The position numbers were made by a program, and so were the translations under genes. Shown in pieces: positions 56,246-64,000 of a stretch of DNA of 64,000 bases. Below the pieces are notes generated by a model. It worked only from the letters and a program-made list of their open reading frames with translations, did no database searches and was not told the origin of the DNA. The stretch comes from PALSA-693 sp963834725 (GTDB lineage: Bacteria; Actinomycetota; Acidimicrobiia; Acidimicrobiales; Palsa-688). Location: contig CAWICN010000001.1 in assembly GCA_963834725.1 (NCBI GenBank), positions 558,001 to 622,000 on the forward strand, in the 5' to 3' direction. The number at the start of each line of letters is the position of its first letter. The stretch's first letter is position 1.

Positions 56246-57694
56246 TTAGGCGTCCGGCAACGGCGCCGGCAACATGCTGTCACCTGACAGGTGGCGGTCC
56301 GCCGCCGCGGCGGCCGAACGGCCCTCCGCGATGGCCCACACGATGAGGCTCTGGCCTCGCCCGGCGTCCCCGCAGACAAAGACGCCAGGTACGTCGGTTT
56401 CGTAGGACGGCGAGCGGGCGATGGTGCCCCGGGGCCCGAGCGCCACCCCGAACGCCTCGGCCACCGCCGGCTCAGGGCCGGAGAACCCGAGGGCCAATAA
56501 CACCAGCTCGCAAGGCAGTTCGAACTCTGTGCCCTCGACAGGGTCAAACCGGGGCCGCCCGTCCACCAGCGACATCTCGACCGCGCAGGCGTGTAACCCC
56601 CGCACCCGTCCGGCCTCGTCGCCGGAGAACTCCAGCGTGTTGACCGCGAACACCCGTTCGCCGCCTTCCTCATGGGCCGACGAGGTCCGGAACATCAGGG
56701 GCCAGGTGGGCCATGGCGTCGAGGGATCGCGGGCATCGGGCGGCCGGGGCAGGATCTCGAACTGATGCACCGACGCCGCGCCCTGACGGTGCACCGTGCC
56801 CAAGCAGTCGGCGCCCGTGTCGCCGCCCCCGATGATCACCACCCGCTTCCCCGCGGCGGTGATCGGTGTCGCCGACGTCGGGTCCGAGGCGCCGGTGGCC
56901 CGGTTCGCCAGCGGCAGGTACTCCATGGCCTGGTGGATGCCGGCGAGGTCCCTGCCCGGGATGGGCAGGTCCCGGGCCACGGTCGCCCCGACCGCCAGGA
57001 CGACGGCGTCGTGGGTGGCGCGAATCCCGGCCGCGTTGTCCCGGCCCACCGCCACCCCGCACACGAACTCCGTACCCTCCGCCCGCATCTGCTCCAATCG
57101 CCGGTCGAGGTATCGCTTCTCCATCTTGAACTCGGGGATCCCGTAGCGGAGCAGGCCGCCGGGCTGGTCGTCGCGCTCGTAGACGGTGACGGCATGGCCG
57201 GCCCGGGTGAGCTGCTGGGCTGCCGCCAGGCCGGAGGGCCCTGAACCGATCACGGCCACCCGGCGGCCCGACGGCGCGGACGGCCGGACGGGCCTTACCC
57301 ATCCCTCGTCCCAGGCCCGGTCGACTATCGTCTGTTCGATCAGCTTGATGGTGACCGGGTCGGAGTTGATCCCGAGGACGCAGGCGGCCTCGCACGGCGC
57401 CGGACACAGGCGGCCGGTGAACTCCGGGAAGTTGTTGGTGGCGTGGAGGCGCTCGATGGCTTCTCGCCACTGATCCCGGTAGACGAGGTCGTTCCAGTCC
57501 GGGATGAGGTTGCCGAGGGGGCACCCGTCGTTGCAGAAGGGTATGCCGCAGTCCATGCACCGGCTGGCCTGGGTGCGGAGGCGGTCCTCCGGGAACGGCT
57601 CGTAGACCTCCTTCCAGTCCCGGAGCCGGACCGGTACCGATCGCCGCGGCGGCAGCTCGCGGCCGGCCTCGAGGAAGCCAGTCGGCTTACCCAT
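56246..57694 (-). CDS. gltD: Glutamate synthase small subunit
   Basis: A 482-residue NADPH-GOGAT beta subunit that passes electrons from NADPH through FAD and iron-sulfur clusters to GltB. The N-terminal cluster Cys set is in CMDCGIPFCNDGCPLGNLIPD, with CPAPCEAACVLGI following. The FAD motif is VAVIGSGPSGLAAAQQL and the NADPH motif VVIIGGGDTGADCLGT. ATG 57694 overlaps the last 8 bases of gltB, so translation is coupled. The usual order gltB-gltD is kept. Confidence 0.95.
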   Translation of the reverse strand: MGKPTGFLEAGRELPPRRSVPVRLRDWKEVYEPFPEDRLRTQASRCMDCGIPFCNDGCPLGNLIPDWNDLVYRDQWREAIERLHATNNFPEFTGRLCPAPCEAACVLGINSDPVTIKLIEQTIVDRAWDEGWVRPVRPSAPSGRRVAVIGSGPSGLAAAQQLTRAGHAVTVYERDDQPGGLLRYGIPEFKMEKRYLDRRLEQMRAEGTEFVCGVAVGRDNAAGIRATHDAVVLAVGATVARDLPIPGRDLAGIHQAMEYLPLANRATGASDPTSATPITAAGKRVVIIGGGDTGADCLGTVHRQGAASVHQFEILPRPPDARDPSTPWPTWPLMFRTSSAHEEGGERVFAVNTLEFSGDEAGRVRGLHACAVEMSLVDGRPRFDPVEGTEFELPCELVLLALGFSGPEPAVAEAFGVALGPRGTIARSPSYETDVPGVFVCGDAGRGQSLIVWAIAEGRSAAAAADRHLSGDSMLPAPLPDA

Positions 57695-60600
57695 GGGCCG
57701 CCGCCATGATGAGCTGCTCGGCTCCGACGCCAGCGGCGTCCGCGGCGCGCATGGCTTCGACGACCCGCTTGTAATCGCGGGGCATCACCTTGGTGAAGCG
57801 AAGCGCGGACCGAGGCCAGTCCGCCAGGATGCGGCTCGCCACCCGGGAGCCGGTCTCGACCTCGTGCCGGGTCAGCAGTTGTTCGAGCCACGTGACGTCC
57901 TCCTCGTCACATTCCTCGAGGTCGACCATCTCCGGGTTGAGCCGGGCCGGGAACGACCCGTCCGGATCCCACACGTACGCCACCCCGCCGGACATGCCGG
58001 CGCCGAAGTTGCGCCCGGTCGAGCCGAGCACGACGACCCGGCCGCCGGTCATGTACTCGCACCCGTGGTCACCAACCCCTTCGACGACCGCCACCGCGCC
58101 AGAGTTGCGCACGGCGAAGCGTTCGCCGACGACGCCCCGGATGAACGCTTCGCCACCGGTGGCTCCGTACAGGATGACGTTGCCGGCGATGATCTGCTCC
58201 TCGGCGATGAAGTTCGCCGGCCCGGCGCGAGACGGCCGGACCACCAGCCGTCCGCCCGAGAGGCCCTTGCCGAGGTAATCGTTGGCGTCGCCTTCCAACC
58301 GCAGCGTGATACCGCTCGGCACGAAGGCGCCGAAGCTCTGACCGGCCGAACCGGTGAACGAGATGTCGATGGTGTCGTCCGGAAGTCCGGCGCCGCCGTA
58401 GCGCCGGGTGACTTCGGCGCCGAGCAAAGTGCCGACCGTCCGGTTGCCGTTGCGGATCGGCATGGAGAGCTGGACCGCAACCGCGTCGTCGAGCGCGGGA
58501 CGGCAAGCTTCGATGAGGGTCCGGTCGAGGACGCGGTCGAGCCCATGGTCCTGGGTCCGGCTGCAGTGCCTGGCCGCGTCAGGAGAAGCCTCGGGGGGAG
58601 CCAGAATCGGCGTCAGGTCCAGTCCGTGCGCCTTCCAATGGCCGAGGGCACTGGTGACATCGATCAACTCGGGATGGCCGATGACTTCTTCCAGGGAGCG
58701 GAAGCCCAGCGCCGCGAGCAGCTCGCGAACCTCCTCTGCGATGTACTCGAAGAAGTTAACGACGAACTCGGGCCGGCCCGTGAACCGTTTCCGCAGCTCC
58801 GGGTTCTGGGTCGCGATCCCCACGGGGCAGGTGTCGAGATGGCAGACCCGCATCATCACACACCCGCTCACCACCAGTGGGGCGGTGGCGAAGCCGTATT
58901 CTTCGGCCCCGAGCAGGGCTGCGATCAACACGTCCCGCCCGGTCTTGAGCTGCCCGTCAACCTGGACGACGATGCGGTCACGGAGCCGGTTCCGCATCAG
59001 GGTCTGCTGGGTCTCCGCCAACCCCAGCTCCCACGGGACGCCGGAGTGTTTGATGGAGTTGAGCGGCGAGGCCCCGGTGCCGCCGTCGTGCCCGGAGATC
59101 AACACGACGTCGGCGTGGGCCTTCGAGACGCCGGCGGCGACGGTGCCAACGCCGACCTCGGCGACCAGCTTGACGTGAATGCGAGCCGCGTCGTTGGCGT
59201 TCTTGAGGTCATAGATGAGCTGGGCCAGGTCCTCGATGGAGTAGATGTCGTGGTGCGGTGGAGGAGAGATGAGCCCGACTCCCGGCGTCGAGTGCCGGGT
59301 CTTGGCGATCCACGGGTACACCTTCTGCCCGGGGAGCTGGCCGCCCTCGCCGGGCTTGGCGCCCTGGGCCATTTTGATCTGGAGATCGTCGGCGTTGACC
59401 AGATACTCGCTGGTGACGCCGAATCGACCGGACGCCACCTGCTTGATGGCGCTGCGGCGCAGGTCGCCGTTGGGGTCGGGCACATACCGGTCGGCGTCCT
59501 CGCCGCCCTCCCCCGTGTTGGAACGGCCACCGATCCGGTTCATAGCAATGGCCAGGGTTTCGTGGGCTTCGGCCGAGATGGATCCGTACGACATCGCCCC
59601 CGTGCTGAAGCGCTTCACGATGGCGGAGACGGGCTCGACTTCCTCCAGCGGCACGGGATGCCGCCCGATCTCCTCGGTCGAACGGAGCCGGAAGAGGCCC
59701 CGCAGGGTCCCGATCCGGGTCGATTGGTCGTCGACCGCCCGCGTGTACTGCTTGAAGATGTCGTAGCGTCCCGTCCGGGTCGAGTGCTGCAGCTTGTGAA
59801 CGGTGGTCGGGTTGAACAGGTGGAACTCGCCCTCCCGGCGCCACTGGTACTCGCCCCCACCCTCGAGGTCCCGATGAGCCAGCTCGCTGGGCCGGGACGG
59901 GAAGGCTCGGGCGTGCCGGGCGAGCACCTCGGCGGCGATCTCGTCCAGGCCGATCCCGCCGATGCGGCTCACCGTTCCGGTGAAGTAGGCGTCGACGATG
60001 TGACTCGAGAGCCCGACCGCCTCGAACACCTGAGCACCGGTGTAGGAGGCCACGGTCGAGATACCCATCTTGGACATGATCTTGAGGACGCCTTTGCCGC
60101 AGGCCCTGATGTAGTTGCGGATGGCCTGGCGGGGCGTGATGCCGTCCAGGGCCCCATCGCCGACCAGATCCGTAATGGTGTCGAAAGCCAGGTAAGGGTT
60201 GATGGCTGCCGCGCCATAGCCGAGGAGGAGCGCCATGTGGTGCACCTCGCGGGCCTCCCCGGTTTCGATGACGAGACCAACGCGGGTGCGGGTCTTTCTC
60301 TGAATGAGATGGTGGTGGACGGCGCTGACGAGAAGCAGCGCGGGGATCGGGGCGAGCTCGGGCGAGGAGTGCCGGTCGGAGAGCACGATGACCTTGGCGC
60401 CGGCGTCGATAGCGGCGTCGATCCGCTCGCACACGTCGGCCAGGGATTGGCCCAGGGCGACGCCCGGCTCAGGGGCTTTGGCCGGGAACAGCCCGTCGAT
60501 GGCGAAGCTTTGCCAGCCGACCCGGGAACCGTCCTCGTTGATGTAAAGGAGCTTGGCCAGCTCCTCGTTGGTGAGGACCGGACGGGGCATGACGATCTGG

Positions 60601-62243
60601 TTGCAGCTGTCGGGCTCCGGTGCCAGCAGGTTGCGCTCCGGGCCGATGGTACTGGCCAGCGAGGTGACCAGCTCCTCGCGGATGGCGTCGAGTGGCGGGT
60701 TGGTCACCTGGGCGAAGAGTTGGTGGAAATAGTCGTACAGGAGCCGGGGCCGATCTGACAGCACGGCGACCGGCGTGTCGCTCCCCATCGAGCCGATGGG
60801 CTCGTAGCCCGTCTCGGCCATCGGAGCCAGGAGCACCTTCAGGTCCTCGGTCGTGTAGCCGAAGATGCGCTGATGGGCCAGGATCGACGCGTGCTGCGGG
60901 GTGAGCGGCAAACGGGGAGCCAGATCGTCGAAATGGATCTGTTTGCTCGCCAGCCACTCGGCGTAAGGGTGTTCGGCGGCCAGGGTGGATTTGATCTCCT
61001 CGTCGGCGACGATGCGGCCCTTGCTGGTGTCGACGAGGAACATCCGGCCAGGCTGCAGTCGGCCGCGAGCTACGACCCTGGCGGGATCGATGTCGAGGAC
61101 CCCGACCTCGGAGGCCATCACCACCAGGCCGTCGTCGGTCACCCAGTAGCGAGAGGGGCGCAGCCCGTTGCGGTCGAGAACGGCGCCGATCACGGTGCCG
61201 TCGGTGAACGCGATCGACGCCGGCCCGTCCCACGGCTCCATCAGTGCGGCATGGAACTGGTAGAAGGCCTTTCTGGCCGGGTCCATATGTCGGTGTTGCT
61301 CCCACGCCTCGGGGATCATCATCAACACGGCGTGAGGCAGGGAGCGCCCGCCGAGGTGCAGGAGTTCGAGCACCTCATCGAAGCTGGCCGAATCGCTGGC
61401 CCCGGGCGTGATGATTGGAAACACCCGGTCCAGCTCACCGGGGAAGAGGTCGCTGGCCAGCATGTCCTCCCGGGCGCGCATCCAGTTGCGGTTGCCCTGC
61501 AGTGTGTTGATCTCCCCGTTGTGGGCGAGATAGCGGTACGGATGAGCGAGCGGCCAGCTGGGGAAGGTGTTCGTGGAGAAGCGGGAGTGGACCAGCGCCA
61601 GGGCGCTATCGAGGCGCTGATCTGTCAGCTCGGGGTAAAAGACCTCGACCTGTGGGGCGGTCAGCATGCCCTTGTAGATCACGGTACGCGCCGAGAGCGA
61701 GGGAAAGTAGATGCCGGTCAGCTCGTGTTCAATCCGCTTGCGCAGGATGAAGACCCGCCGCTCCAGGTCGAGGCCGTGGTGGCCGGCCGGCCTGGCCACG
61801 AAGACCTGGTAGAAGCTCGGCATGGCACCGCGAGCGATGCTCCCGAGGGGAGACGGGTCGGTCGGCACCTCCCGCCAACCGAGCACGACCAGATCCTCCG
61901 AGGCGGCCAGTTGTTCAACCTGGCGCCGGGCGGCTGCCGCGGCCGCGTCCCCGACGGGCAGGAAACCGATGCCGGTGGCGTACGCCCCGGCCTCGGGCAG
62001 TGCAAACCCTGCCACCTCGCGGCAGAAGCGGTCGGGGATCTGGACCAGGATCCCGGCCCCGTCGCCGGTGTTGACCTCTGCCCCGGAGGCGCCTCGATGC
62101 TCGAGATGGCAGAGGCTGTCAAGCCCCATGCGAACGATCCCGTGGCTGCGGCGACCGTGCATGTCCACGACGAAAGCCACCCCGCACGCATCGTGCTCGA
62201 ATTCGGGGCGATAGAGACCAGCCGCCGTGAATGACGGAGCCAT
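57687..62243 (-). CDS. gltB: Glutamate synthase large subunit
   Basis: A 1518-residue GOGAT alpha subunit that makes two glutamates from glutamine and 2-oxoglutarate. ATG 62243, with GGAAGG in front, gives APSFTAAGLYRPEFEHDACG. Cleavage before that Cys would form the N-terminal nucleophile. It has the amidotransferase domain (RFSTNTFPSWPLAHPYRYLA), synthase domain with GHDGGTGASPLNSIKHSGVP, 3Fe-4S Cys in CVMMRVCHLDTCPVGIATQ and the C-terminal beta-helix repeats (GATGGEAFIRGVVGERF). The longer start at 62279 adds a non-family segment. Confidence 0.96.
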   Translation of the reverse strand: MAPSFTAAGLYRPEFEHDACGVAFVVDMHGRRSHGIVRMGLDSLCHLEHRGASGAEVNTGDGAGILVQIPDRFCREVAGFALPEAGAYATGIGFLPVGDAAAAAARRQVEQLAASEDLVVLGWREVPTDPSPLGSIARGAMPSFYQVFVARPAGHHGLDLERRVFILRKRIEHELTGIYFPSLSARTVIYKGMLTAPQVEVFYPELTDQRLDSALALVHSRFSTNTFPSWPLAHPYRYLAHNGEINTLQGNRNWMRAREDMLASDLFPGELDRVFPIITPGASDSASFDEVLELLHLGGRSLPHAVLMMIPEAWEQHRHMDPARKAFYQFHAALMEPWDGPASIAFTDGTVIGAVLDRNGLRPSRYWVTDDGLVVMASEVGVLDIDPARVVARGRLQPGRMFLVDTSKGRIVADEEIKSTLAAEHPYAEWLASKQIHFDDLAPRLPLTPQHASILAHQRIFGYTTEDLKVLLAPMAETGYEPIGSMGSDTPVAVLSDRPRLLYDYFHQLFAQVTNPPLDAIREELVTSLASTIGPERNLLAPEPDSCNQIVMPRPVLTNEELAKLLYINEDGSRVGWQSFAIDGLFPAKAPEPGVALGQSLADVCERIDAAIDAGAKVIVLSDRHSSPELAPIPALLLVSAVHHHLIQRKTRTRVGLVIETGEAREVHHMALLLGYGAAAINPYLAFDTITDLVGDGALDGITPRQAIRNYIRACGKGVLKIMSKMGISTVASYTGAQVFEAVGLSSHIVDAYFTGTVSRIGGIGLDEIAAEVLARHARAFPSRPSELAHRDLEGGGEYQWRREGEFHLFNPTTVHKLQHSTRTGRYDIFKQYTRAVDDQSTRIGTLRGLFRLRSTEEIGRHPVPLEEVEPVSAIVKRFSTGAMSYGSISAEAHETLAIAMNRIGGRSNTGEGGEDADRYVPDPNGDLRRSAIKQVASGRFGVTSEYLVNADDLQIKMAQGAKPGEGGQLPGQKVYPWIAKTRHSTPGVGLISPPPHHDIYSIEDLAQLIYDLKNANDAARIHVKLVAEVGVGTVAAGVSKAHADVVLISGHDGGTGASPLNSIKHSGVPWELGLAETQQTLMRNRLRDRIVVQVDGQLKTGRDVLIAALLGAEEYGFATAPLVVSGCVMMRVCHLDTCPVGIATQNPELRKRFTGRPEFVVNFFEYIAEEVRELLAALGFRSLEEVIGHPELIDVTSALGHWKAHGLDLTPILAPPEASPDAARHCSRTQDHGLDRVLDRTLIEACRPALDDAVAVQLSMPIRNGNRTVGTLLGAEVTRRYGGAGLPDDTIDISFTGSAGQSFGAFVPSGITLRLEGDANDYLGKGLSGGRLVVRPSRAGPANFIAEEQIIAGNVILYGATGGEAFIRGVVGERFAVRNSGAVAVVEGVGDHGCEYMTGGRVVVLGSTGRNFGAGMSGGVAYVWDPDGSFPARLNPEMVDLEECDEEDVTWLEQLLTRHEVETGSRVASRILADWPRSALRFTKVMPRDYKRVVEAMRAADAAGVGAEQLIMAAAHG

Positions 62244-62508
62244 GTACTTCCTTCCGGGGATCGGTGCTGACAGGTCCACGCGGAAGGGACGTCGCTGGCC
62301 CTTGCCGCACTACAGGATAGGTGATCAGCGCCTGCTGCGCTCGCCAATAGGCCTCTGCTCCTCAGGCGCTGTCCACCCCCGTCTTGTCCCCTCCTGGCGC
62401 CCGGGCCGGCCGGGTACGTCAGGGTCCCGCCACGGTTATGATGCCGGGACGGCCACGCCACCCAGGGTGTGGCCCCCGGATCGCGCTCTCCAGCAGGGCC
62501 AGGGTTCG

Positions 62509-62585
62509 GGGCGCTTAGCTCAGCTGGTTAGAGCGCAGCCTTCACACGGCTGAGGTCGGAGGTTCGAGTCCTCTAGCGCCCACCA
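62509..62585 (+). tRNA. tRNA-Val(CAC)
   Basis: A 77-nt cloverleaf with encoded CCA. The acceptor stem is GGGCGCT/AGCGCCC, the D-stem GCTC/GAGC and the anticodon stem CAGCC/GGCTG around loop TTCACAC. Anticodon CAC reads GUG. The T-arm is GGAGG-TTCGAGT-CCTCT. The 3' end is the likely attachment site of the integrase remnant downstream. TATGAT near 62437 could be its -10. Confidence 0.95.
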
Positions 62586-62622
62586 CACATTGGCTGGTCA
62601 GGGCGTTGTCGACGCGGAAGAA

Positions 62623-62638
62623 CCCCTCCGGAGAGGGG
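62623..62638 (+). terminator. Hairpin after tRNA-Val
   Basis: CCCCTC-CGGA-GAGGGG is a perfect 6-bp stem with a tetraloop, 37 bp after the tRNA. There is no T-tract, so Rho-independent termination is weakly supported. Confidence 0.4.
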
Positions 62639-62673
62639 CTCGATCCAACAATCATCCAACATTTCGGGGACGC

Positions 62674-63400
62674 TCAGTCGCCGGCGGCCCGCTCCGGGCG
62701 GAACCTGGCGCCTACTGCCTCGGCCGCCTTCTGGTCCGCCTGCTCGGTGGCCCGGGCGTAGAGCGCCAGGGTGGTCTGCGGGTTGGCGTGACCGAGCCGG
62801 CGCTGGGTCTTCACGTCGGTGCCCGAGGCGATCAGCGCGCTAGGTGCCATCGAGCGCAGATCATGGAATCGCGACCCGGCCAGCCCGGCCCGCTGGCAGG
62901 GCGGGCAGCCAGATCCGGTGCCGCCAGTTCGAATAATGCAACGGGGTGGCCTCGCCTGAGGTGAAGATCAGCTCGCCGGCGTCGGCCGCGGTTCTCCCCT
63001 GGTAGGCCATCACCGCTGCGATCATGTCGACCAGCCAGACCGGGATCGACAGGATCCGGCGCCGGCGGTGGTCTTCGGGACCTGCCTGACCCCGCTCCGG
63101 GAGAGCTGGCCGGAGACTCGCAGAGAGGCCCGCAGCGGGTCGACGTCGGCGACCACCAGGCTCGGAAGGCAGCCAGGCGGCCGCCGGATGAGCCACGGTC
63201 CGCCTGGAGCCTCTCGGGTCCGCCATGTTTTCTTTGGACTTGGCGGGCACCTGGGCGGCCTCGAACGCCCGGGCTACCGCCTTGCTGGCGAACGTCCGTT
63301 GATAGGGGCGGTCGTTCTGGTCACGCAAATGCACGTCGTAGACCGTCTGCCGACGGCCCTTCTCGTCCAGTCGCTCGAGGGTCCGGCTGTGGATGCTCAT
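62674..63400 (-). pseudogene. Tyrosine recombinase (integrase) remnant
   Basis: The N-terminus MSIHSRTLERLDEKGRRQTV and YDVHLRDQNDRPYQRTFASK matches the arm/SAM-like start of actinophage integrases. The catalytic end matches too: RRILSIPVWLVDMIAAVMAY, FHDLRSMAPSALIASGTD, QRRLGHANPQTTLALYARA (active-site Tyr), ending RPERAAGD and TGA at 62674. The middle SAM-like region and box I Arg are missing and the halves lie in different frames, so it is inactive. It lies immediately downstream of tRNA-Val, as expected for a tRNA-integrated element. Confidence 0.85.
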
Positions 63401-63443
63401 CGGACCCGCTCCCCATTGATCGCGAGTCCCCTTTCCTTGCTGA

Positions 63444-63869
63444 TCACGGGCGCTCGACCTTGCGCGGGCCGGCCAGCGGTAGTGCCCGCGCCTCCAAGTT
63501 GTGAAGCTGATGCACCCGCGCTGCGGAGAGGTGAAGGAGGTCGCCGGTGTCGCGGACCGACAGGCCGGATCGGAGCAGATCGCCAACCACGTCGGCGGTT
63601 TGCTCGCCGACCTGCTCGACAGTGCGCTCCATCTCGGCTCGGCGGTGAAGTACTACATCGACGCGATGGCCGAGATCGCCGGGAAGTTCGACCTGCTCCT
63701 CGATAGCGACCTGGTCGACTTCGAGGTCGTACATGGCGGCCGCAGCCTCCCGGATGTAACGACGAGCCCGGCCCAGGGTGGACGCGAAGGTGTGCACGTT
63801 CTCGTCGCCGACCAGTTCCACTTCCCAATCATCGCCCTCGCGCCAGAACCGGGCCTTGTAGGTGCTCAT
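63444..63869 (-). CDS. HicB-like antitoxin with C-terminal HTH
   Basis: A 141-residue protein. ATG 63869 overlaps the stop of a HicA-type gene as ATGA. The N-terminal half (STYKARFWREGDDWEVELVG, VHTFASTLGRARRYIREAAA) is the HicB partial-RNase-H-like fold. The C-terminal part (RTVEQVGEQTADVVGDLLRS, LSVRDTGDLLHLSAARVHQL) is a helix-turn-helix. HicB proteins neutralise the mRNA-cleaving HicA toxin and repress the operon. An alternative start at 63881 adds four residues. The pair belongs to the integrated element. Confidence 0.7.
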   Translation of the reverse strand: MSTYKARFWREGDDWEVELVGDENVHTFASTLGRARRYIREAAAAMYDLEVDQVAIEEQVELPGDLGHRVDVVLHRRAEMERTVEQVGEQTADVVGDLLRSGLSVRDTGDLLHLSAARVHQLHNLEARALPLAGPRKVERP

Positions 63870-64000
63870 CGTCTCAACCATCCCTTCCCGAGGCAGGGCT
63901 CGAATGCCCGCTCGATTGCTCGCAAGGTCCCGGGGGAGAGGTCCCGGCTGTGAACGGGGACCACTGTCTGGCACTCGCCGACCCGCATGGTCAGAGGGGA
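63866..64000 (-). CDS. HicA-like toxin, 5' end beyond the window
   Basis: The frame is open from the window edge to TGA 63866-63868. It encodes MRVGECQTVVPVHSRDLSPG, then TLRAIERAFEPCLGKGWLRR. VPVHxxxxLxxGTLRxI is the HicA signature (double-stranded-RNA-binding fold, with the catalytic His further upstream, outside the window). The overlap with the HicB-like ATG is the usual toxin-antitoxin layout. Only the C-terminal 44 residues are visible. Confidence 0.65.
   Translation of the reverse strand, partial: SPLTMRVGECQTVVPVHSRDLSPGTLRAIERAFEPCLGKGWLRR

Noticed and set aside
57693..60758. A 1021-codon plus-strand frame
   Set aside because: It is antisense to gltB and has no recognisable domains; it is an artefact of high G+C third positions.
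62280..62508. Riboswitch or leader before gltB
   Set aside because: I could not find a conserved riboswitch core; only weak hairpins are visible.

Overview
The window is 64 kb of high-G+C DNA with dense coding, frequent GTG starts, ATGA/GTGA gene overlaps, and LAL-type LuxR, SHOCT, DUF2252 and DUF6325 genes. This points to an actinobacterium (Actinomycetota). An Acidimicrobiia-like soil or acid-water lineage is a reasonable guess, but no rRNA or taxonomic marker settles it. Several genes carry single-base homopolymer frameshifts, so part of the sequence may hold assembly errors, as in a metagenome-derived genome.

Region 1 (about 1-22 kb) is a stress and respiration island. It holds a GAP-family membrane protein, an arylsulfatase relic, two SHOCT proteins, a GH15 glucoamylase/trehalase, a ClC channel, cytochrome bd oxidase (cydAB), an SDR, NDH-2, DUF6325, DUF2252, two LuxR-type regulators, and an operon of a K+ channel with cydDC. 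A 17-18 bp palindrome, TCACC-N7/8-GGTGA, recurs in the intergenic regions. At four promoters it ends exactly 22 bp before a TAnnnT -10 box. This looks like one regulon with a class-II-type activator site.

Region 2 (22-35 kb) holds secreted and sugar-related functions: a PQQ-propeller lipoprotein, a GH3 hexosaminidase with a seven-blade repeat propeller, and a xylose-type ABC transporter. The transporter is bracketed by an OmpR-type response regulator and a protein fusing a complete ABC ATPase to GAF-like and histidine-kinase domains. An acid (G1) peptidase and a secreted protein follow. The regulator-transporter-kinase unit looks like a transport-coupled two-component system.

Region 3 (35-44 kb) has lipid catabolism genes (acyl-CoA dehydrogenase, SDR), a collagen-like-linker protein, aspS and acnA, with inverted-repeat elements between genes.

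Region 4 (44-55 kb) is lipid-associated: a LysR regulator, a frameshifted HAD-IB/PlsC protein, and an operon of fatty acyl-CoA reductase, HAD-IB phosphatase, Zn-alcohol dehydrogenase, LarA-like (DUF2088) protein and PlsC acyltransferase. A TetR gene is divergent from it, and a palindrome overlaps the reductase promoter.

Region 5 (55-64 kb) has two conserved membrane/acidic proteins, a perfect 47-bp palindrome, glutamate synthase gltBD, and tRNA-Val(CAC). An integrase pseudogene and a HicA-HicB-like toxin-antitoxin pair follow the tRNA, the scar of a tRNA-integrated element that runs off the right edge.
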